Below are positions 14,336 to 18,238 of a stretch of 18,238 nucleotides of DNA, in pieces. The stretch lies in the NCBI GenBank assembly GCA_039818665.1, contig JBCBTJ010000054.1:1-18238 (forward strand). Direction: 5' to 3'. The notes under the pieces are model-generated. The model was given only the letters and a program-made list of their open reading frames with translations, had not been told where the DNA came from and made no database searches. This DNA comes from JBCBTJ01 sp039818665 (GTDB lineage: Bacteria; Pseudomonadota; Alphaproteobacteria; Caulobacterales; Hyphomonadaceae). The position numbers and the translations under genes were made by a program. Numbering within the stretch: position 1 is the first letter of the stretch; each line of letters begins with the position of its first letter.

Positions 14336-15316
14336 TTAAGCCTCACGCAAGAGCTTATCCGTCAGCGTCCAAAGCTTATCCGCCTCCGCGCGATCGACCG
14401 CATGCGGCAGAACCTGAGCGTACCGCGCCCCGTCGGGCGCGCCGACTTCGGCGATGTCGCAGTCCTCGCAATAGACCCCGCCGATTGACGCCAGCTGCGG
14501 GCTAGTAGCGGCCCAGAGCGTCGTCGTCGCGCCTTGCGTCGGCGTCTTGAAGAGCTCCTTCGCCGCCTCCGACAGCCCGCCCTCAGGCGACTTCCACCCC
14601 ATGGCCACCATCTCCTCTTCCTGGAGGTGTCGCTGCAGGGGCGTCTCGATACCGCCCGGATGCACCGCATATGCGCGCACGCCATCTCCTTTGAGGCGCG
14701 CATCCGCCCCGACGGCGAAGAGACTATTGGCGGTCTTCGCCTGTCCGTAGGCGGCCCATTTCTCATAAGGATCGCGGTCAAAGAACGGGTCGTCGAAGCG
14801 GACCGGCGAGCGCTTATGGCCGATAGACGACAGCGCGACGACGCGCGCGCCGGCGCCCGACGTGCGAAGCGCCGGCTCCAGCTTTGCGTAAAGCGCCGCG
14901 TGGCCGAGGTGATTGGTGGCGAATTGCGCCTCCCAGCCAGGGCCGACGCGAGTCTCGGGGCAGGCCATGATCCCGGCGTTGTTGATGAGGAGATCGAGCG
15001 CGTCGTGCGCCGCCAGGAATTCGTCGGCGAAGGCGCGTACGGATGAAAGATCAGCCAGATCAAGCGCCCCTGTCGAGATGTCGCCGTCGACGTCCGCGAG
15101 CGCTTCCTTCGCGGCGTCCGGCCGCCTTGCGGGAACGATGACGTGCGCTCCCGCTTCGGCGAGCGCGCGCGTCGTCTCAAGGCCGATGCCGGAGTACCCG
15201 CCAGTGACGATGGCGGTTTTACCGGCCAGGTCGATTCCAGCCAGAATGGCGTCGGGTTCGGATTTTGCGGCGAACCCGGAACCGATCGGTTTCTGGTCGG
15301 ATGAAATATCAGGCAT
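14336..15316 (-). CDS. Short-chain dehydrogenase/reductase, retinol dehydrogenase/WWOX-like
   Basis: A 326-residue cytosolic NAD(P)-dependent oxidoreductase. The classical SDR motifs are all present: TGGYSGIG (38-45) for the dinucleotide, NNAG (112-115), the catalytic Ser in ALSSIGH (163-164), and Tyr190/Lys194 in YGQAK. HPGGIETPLQRH follows the active site as in the family. At about 326 residues it is longer than the 250-residue classical SDRs and matches the light-dependent protochlorophyllide reductase / retinol dehydrogenase-like branch by architecture. The substrate cannot be read. A CEDCD stretch near the C terminus is common in this branch. The start at 15316 is set by GGGAGA seven bases upstream; two earlier in-frame ATGs would include the ribosome site. 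It lies 80 bp downstream of the TraB/GumN gene on the same strand. Confidence 0.93.
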   Translation of the reverse strand: MPDISSDQKPIGSGFAAKSEPDAILAGIDLAGKTAIVTGGYSGIGLETTRALAEAGAHVIVPARRPDAAKEALADVDGDISTGALDLADLSSVRAFADEFLAAHDALDLLINNAGIMACPETRVGPGWEAQFATNHLGHAALYAKLEPALRTSGAGARVVALSSIGHKRSPVRFDDPFFDRDPYEKWAAYGQAKTANSLFAVGADARLKGDGVRAYAVHPGGIETPLQRHLQEEEMVAMGWKSPEGGLSEAAKELFKTPTQGATTTLWAATSPQLASIGGVYCEDCDIAEVGAPDGARYAQVLPHAVDRAEADKLWTLTDKLLREA

Positions 15317-15323
15317 GACGCGG

Positions 15324-15329
15324 TCTCCC
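15324..15329 (-). promoter_or_regulatory. Ribosome binding site fixing the SDR start
   Basis: GGGAGA on the minus strand, seven bases before the ATG at 15316. It makes the in-frame ATGs at 15340 and 15331 unlikely. Confidence 0.75.
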
Positions 15330-15396
15330 ATCTGGCGCAAAGCCCGAGACTCGCGGTTGTTTTCGCAAAACGCAATCGCCGCGCGCAGAAGAAGCG

Positions 15397-17022
15397 CTAC
15401 TGGATGCGCTCCACGGCGATCCCCCGCGCGCTTAGCAGCTGAATGACGCTGTCATCGCCGACAAGATGGCCAGCGCCGACGGAGACGAAGTGGTCTTCGT
15501 CGCTGGCGAGCAGTTTCTCAATCCGGCCCGCCCACGCTTCGTTGCGCTTTGTGAAGAGCGCTTCATAGGCGCTCGGGCTTTCAGCCTTGAGTGGAGCGAG
15601 CGTCACCGCTTCAAGCGCGGCGAGATCGCCGGTGCGCCATGCCGTCAGCATACGGCCAGCCGTCTTGTCGAACGCCGCGAGCCGCTCAAAGGTCGCGTCG
15701 AAGTTCGCCAGCGCATCTTCCCGTGAAAGCGCTGCGAGCGTGCGCGCCCTTTCCTCCGGCGCTTCAAGATGAACGAATGCGTCGCCCTCCCGGACCGCCT
15801 GCGCGCGCACGTTCGCCTCAACGCCTGCGGCGGGAACAAAACCAAAGCGCTGAAACACCGCCTGGCTCAATGACACCAGCGCAAGCCAGGGCCGCATCGA
15901 CTGAAGAGCGTCCGTGGTAAGACCAAGCCCGGCGCCAAGCGCGGCGGCTTTTTCGAACCGCGCCGGGCCAATTTCGTCCGCCAGCGTCACACCAGCGGGA
16001 TTGAAGCCCCAGGCGCGCACAGCCGCCTGAATATCCGCAACAGCCTGCGGCGAGGCGGCGTCCGCCGCCAACACAGTAACCGGCGAGGCGGCCATCGCCT
16101 CGTCGAACGCGCGCGTTCGCCAGGCGACACCTTCCGGCAGCGCTTGCAGAGCCCCAAAAAGATAGATCCGGGAATCTTCGTCACTGATCCGCCAAAGGGC
16201 CGGCGCGCCAGGGGGTTTTTTCTCCGCCTGCGCATTTTGTTGAACCGGGTCTGTAGCGCCTGCGCCTTCAGCCTCGACAGGCGCTGCGGGCGCCACAACC
16301 TGACTTGCGGCCAGCGCTTGCGCGCTCCGCCCGCTTGCGTTCATCGGCGTCGCCAGCGCGGGCGGTTGCGCTGGCGGCGGGTCGCGCCGCATGGGGACGA
16401 TTTGAAGATCAAGCGCGCCGATGCGCTGCGGCTGCTCCAGGGCGCGACCTTGATCAACGGCCGGCGCGGTGTCGACCAACTCGTCCCGCGGCGAGTCTGC
16501 AGTCGAGACCGCAACTGCGAAGGGCGCGTCTCCGGCATCGAGCCGCTCGGACATCGCTGGCGCATAGCGGATCGCGGGCGGCGTCCCATCCGCTTCAGCA
16601 ATCGCTCCGGAGGCGGCGGCGCTGTCGGCGACCGGCAGCGCGATCTCAAAGGGCCGTTCGTCTTTGGCGAGGTCAAAGCCGGGGTGCGAGAGCGGATCGG
16701 CGCCGGCGGAGACGATTGCGCGCGCGATCGGATCGTCACCATAAAGATCGAAGGAATCGGCGTTGTCGGGCGCGCCCGCATCCGCGGTCGCAGCAGCCTC
16801 CACCCTTTCGCCATCCGCGCCCAGATCCGGCGTCGCGTCGGCTGGCTGCGACCCGTTTCCGGCGATCGCCTCGAACAGCGCTGTGTCGCGCAGCGACGCC
16901 GGCAAGCTGGCGCAAGCCGACGCGAAAAGAAGCGTGGCGGCCAAGGCGGCGCAGCTCGCAGCGGTCCGGCATCGCCGGCCGCGCGTCTTTTGCGCCGGAA
17001 CGTCACGGTGATCGTACGCCAT
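15397..17022 (-). CDS. TraB/GumN family lipoprotein with degenerate first GxxH motif
   Basis: A 541-residue protein. A basic N terminus and hydrophobic segment end in ASAC, suggesting lipidation at Cys37. Residues about 40-270 are low-complexity, rich in Ala, Asp and Pro, with no domain I know. The C-terminal ~270 residues are a TraB/GumN domain: APALWRISDEDSRIYLFG starts it, and VSVGAGHLVGDDSVIQLL ends it. In this fold, related to the animal Tiki proteases, two GxxH motifs hold a metal. The second (Gly516 to His519) is intact, but the first reads GALQ (290-293), with Gln for His, and the usual acidic residue a little later is replaced by AlaAla. Activity is therefore doubtful. No strong ribosome site decides the start (GGGGGA about 12 bases upstream). 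The YceI gene precedes it by 105 bp. Confidence 0.85.
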   Translation of the reverse strand: MAYDHRDVPAQKTRGRRCRTAASCAALAATLLFASACASLPASLRDTALFEAIAGNGSQPADATPDLGADGERVEAAATADAGAPDNADSFDLYGDDPIARAIVSAGADPLSHPGFDLAKDERPFEIALPVADSAAASGAIAEADGTPPAIRYAPAMSERLDAGDAPFAVAVSTADSPRDELVDTAPAVDQGRALEQPQRIGALDLQIVPMRRDPPPAQPPALATPMNASGRSAQALAASQVVAPAAPVEAEGAGATDPVQQNAQAEKKPPGAPALWRISDEDSRIYLFGALQALPEGVAWRTRAFDEAMAASPVTVLAADAASPQAVADIQAAVRAWGFNPAGVTLADEIGPARFEKAAALGAGLGLTTDALQSMRPWLALVSLSQAVFQRFGFVPAAGVEANVRAQAVREGDAFVHLEAPEERARTLAALSREDALANFDATFERLAAFDKTAGRMLTAWRTGDLAALEAVTLAPLKAESPSAYEALFTKRNEAWAGRIEKLLASDEDHFVSVGAGHLVGDDSVIQLLSARGIAVERIQ

Positions 17023-17127
17023 GTCGAGCCCGTCCCCCGAATGCTCAGCGGCGTATTTTGGCCCCGCCGCATGCGCGCCCGCAAGAGGCTATGTCGGTTG
17101 TTGAAGGCGGGGCGACGTCAACCGAGG

Positions 17128-17718
17128 TTACCGCGCCGCAGCGATGGAGAGCTTGACGGTCACATCGAGGCCGACCCACTTGCCGGTGGAGAAGTCGCCC
17201 TGGCCGACGCCGTATTCAGTCCGTGCAATGACTGTTTCGCCCTCCGCGGCCGCCTTGTCGCCGTCAATGGAAACGTCAAACGCGAGGTCCAGAGGCTTTT
17301 CGATCCCGCGCAGGGTCAGGATGCCTTTTGCGACGTAGCCCTCGCCGCCGGGCGCGGCGACAATCTCATTCGCGACGTAAGTCGCCGTCGGGGTCTTCTT
17401 GACGTCGAACCAGTCACGGCCCGGCAGAGCGGAATCGCGGTCCTTGTCCCCGGTCTTCGCGCTCTTCAGGGCGATCGTCGCGTCAATCGACGAGCCTTCC
17501 AGATTTTCCGGATCAAACCGGATCTCGGCGCTCCAGTCCTCGAACGCGCCCTCAAAGGAGGCGCCGCCCTGGCTGGCGACAAAGCCGAGGCGGCTTTCAT
17601 CCGCATCGACCGTCCAGGCGGGAGCGTCGGCGGCGATAGCGGGGGTGACGGACGCAGCGGCGGCGAAGATGGCCATCGCGGCGATCGGGCGGGCGGTGAT
17701 TTGGCGGGCGGTGATCAT
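17128..17718 (-). CDS. YceI family periplasmic protein
   Basis: A 196-residue exported protein. A signal peptide (hydrophobic about 12-28, cleavage after AIA) precedes a YceI beta-barrel domain: AWTVDADESRLGFVASQGG, then FDPENLEGSSIDATI, RDWFDVKKTPTATYVA, GILTLRGIEKPLDLAF and RTEYGVGQGDF. YceI proteins have a lipocalin-like barrel that in known members binds isoprenoid chains such as polyprenyl compounds or ubiquinone. The function in cells is poorly defined; some are linked with cytochrome b561 or stress. GGAGG lies seven bases before the ATG. A second, different YceI gene lies 78 bp upstream, so they are a tandem pair and probably one transcript. Confidence 0.95.
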   Translation of the reverse strand: MITARQITARPIAAMAIFAAAASVTPAIAADAPAWTVDADESRLGFVASQGGASFEGAFEDWSAEIRFDPENLEGSSIDATIALKSAKTGDKDRDSALPGRDWFDVKKTPTATYVANEIVAAPGGEGYVAKGILTLRGIEKPLDLAFDVSIDGDKAAAEGETVIARTEYGVGQGDFSTGKWVGLDVTVKLSIAAAR

Positions 17719-17796
17719 GGGAAGTCCTCCGGATAACGGAACGCATCGCAGATGCGGCGCGATGGCGAGCTGAATATGAGCGACGCGAACCGCCGA

Positions 17797-18238
17797 TCAA
17801 CCGCCCGCGCCGTCTGCGACGCCTGACGCGGGGGCGACGGCGATTTCCGCCTCTTCCGGCGCGTCGCCTGCGCGCAGAAACTCCGCTTCGATTTCGATCT
17901 TCACGGTGTTGCGCACCAATGGGCGGTATTTCGATACGCCATAATCGCTGCGTTTGACCTTCGTCTCCGCCGACATGCCGAGCACGTACGCGCCGCGCAG
18001 CATGTCATACCCGCCGCCATTGAAGACGACGTCCATTTCAATCGGATTGGTGACGCCGTGCATGGTGAAGTCGCCGCGCAAGACGCCTTCATTTTCGCCG
18101 GTGACCTCGATCGAGCTCGAACGGAAGACAGCCTCCGGGTAGCGGCCCGCGTCGAACCAGTCAGGCCCTTTCAGCGTTTCGGAAAACTCGTCATTGGCGA
18201 CGTCGAGGCTCGTCATGTCGATGACCGCGTCGACGCGC
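17797..18238 (-). CDS. Second YceI family protein, 5' part beyond the window
   Basis: The frame is open to the window edge, with 146 complete codons before the TGA. The visible sequence reads RVDAVIDMTSLDVANDEFSE, then GPDWFDAGRYPEAVF, GDFTMHGVTNPIEMDV and RSDYGVSKYRPLV, the YceI barrel from about its middle onward. The apparent ATG at 18216 falls inside this conserved region, so it is not the true start. After the last strand there is an extra tail of about 25 residues (Ala, Glu, Gly, Pro-rich) missing from its neighbour. It is a clearly diverged paralog of the 17128-17718 protein and not a recent copy, since few residues match outside the family motifs. Its signal peptide cannot be seen. 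Confidence 0.92.
   Translation of the reverse strand, partial: RVDAVIDMTSLDVANDEFSETLKGPDWFDAGRYPEAVFRSSSIEVTGENEGVLRGDFTMHGVTNPIEMDVVFNGGGYDMLRGAYVLGMSAETKVKRSDYGVSKYRPLVRNTVKIEIEAEFLRAGDAPEEAEIAVAPASGVADGAGG

Noticed and set aside
14327..14341. Bidirectional terminator between mnmH and the SDR gene
   Set aside because: The convergent stop codons are only 6 bp apart, and I see no hairpin with a T-run there.
14362..15375. A 337-codon open frame on the minus strand, other frame of the SDR gene
   Set aside because: The translation is very rich in Arg and Ser, while the overlapping frame contains every SDR motif.
16144..17736. A 530-codon open frame on the plus strand
   Set aside because: It is antisense to the TraB/GumN and YceI genes, both with clear domains. 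The product is Arg-rich and resembles no protein; GC-rich codon bias leaves the opposite strand open.

Overview
This is high-GC DNA that reads as an alphaproteobacterial chromosome. The clues are a DUF1491 gene, a stand-alone DnaA domain IV protein, a cytosolic PAS/HisKA kinase and GANTC motifs. The style suggests Caulobacterales or Parvularculales relatives, but the genus cannot be read from the sequence. Coding is dense on both strands. I see no tRNA, rRNA, CRISPR array, insertion sequence or prophage gene, so this looks like core or slowly evolving genome, not a mobile island.

Layout, left to right. (1) 1-1007: the 3' end of an Mrp-type antiporter subunit D, then a small DnaA-domain-IV DNA-binding protein. 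(2) 1033-3016, minus strand: sufE, an EmrE-type SMR exporter, and an unrecognised exported protein that ends at a clear intrinsic terminator. (3) About 540 bp without a gene. Its right end holds a perfect dyad, a GANTC site and three mutually exclusive hairpins before a T-run. (4) 3558-6955, plus strand: a soluble PAS/HisKA/HATPase kinase, a DUF1491 protein, an arginine-rich secreted protein, and a lipoprotein combining an SH3 domain with surface-antigen-like flanks. (5) 6967-8545: a lipid-anchored proline-iminopeptidase-like hydrolase facing a small single-pass membrane protein. (6) 8636-13144, minus strand: a large exported M14 metallopeptidase, a SixA-type phosphohistidine phosphatase and selD. 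Divergent from selD is mnmH/selU (13265-14329). (7) 14336-18238, minus strand: a short-chain dehydrogenase, a TraB/GumN-family lipoprotein that lacks one metal-site histidine, and two tandem YceI proteins, the outer one cut by the window edge.

How the genes work together. The selD/mnmH pair is the clearest pathway: SelD makes selenophosphate and MnmH uses it to convert 2-thiouridine to 2-selenouridine in tRNA wobble positions. No selA, selB, tRNA-Sec or Sec codon is visible, so in this window selenium use points to tRNA modification. Much of the rest acts at the envelope: YceI, TraB/GumN, M14 peptidase, SH3 lipoprotein, hydrolase and Arg-rich protein. I found no convincing new multi-gene defence or biosynthetic system. 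The best leads are single-locus oddities: the TraB/GumN protein with a lost GxxH, the attenuator-like leader of the kinase, the altered DNA-contact triplet in the DnaA-like protein, and the SH3 insertion in a surface-antigen scaffold.
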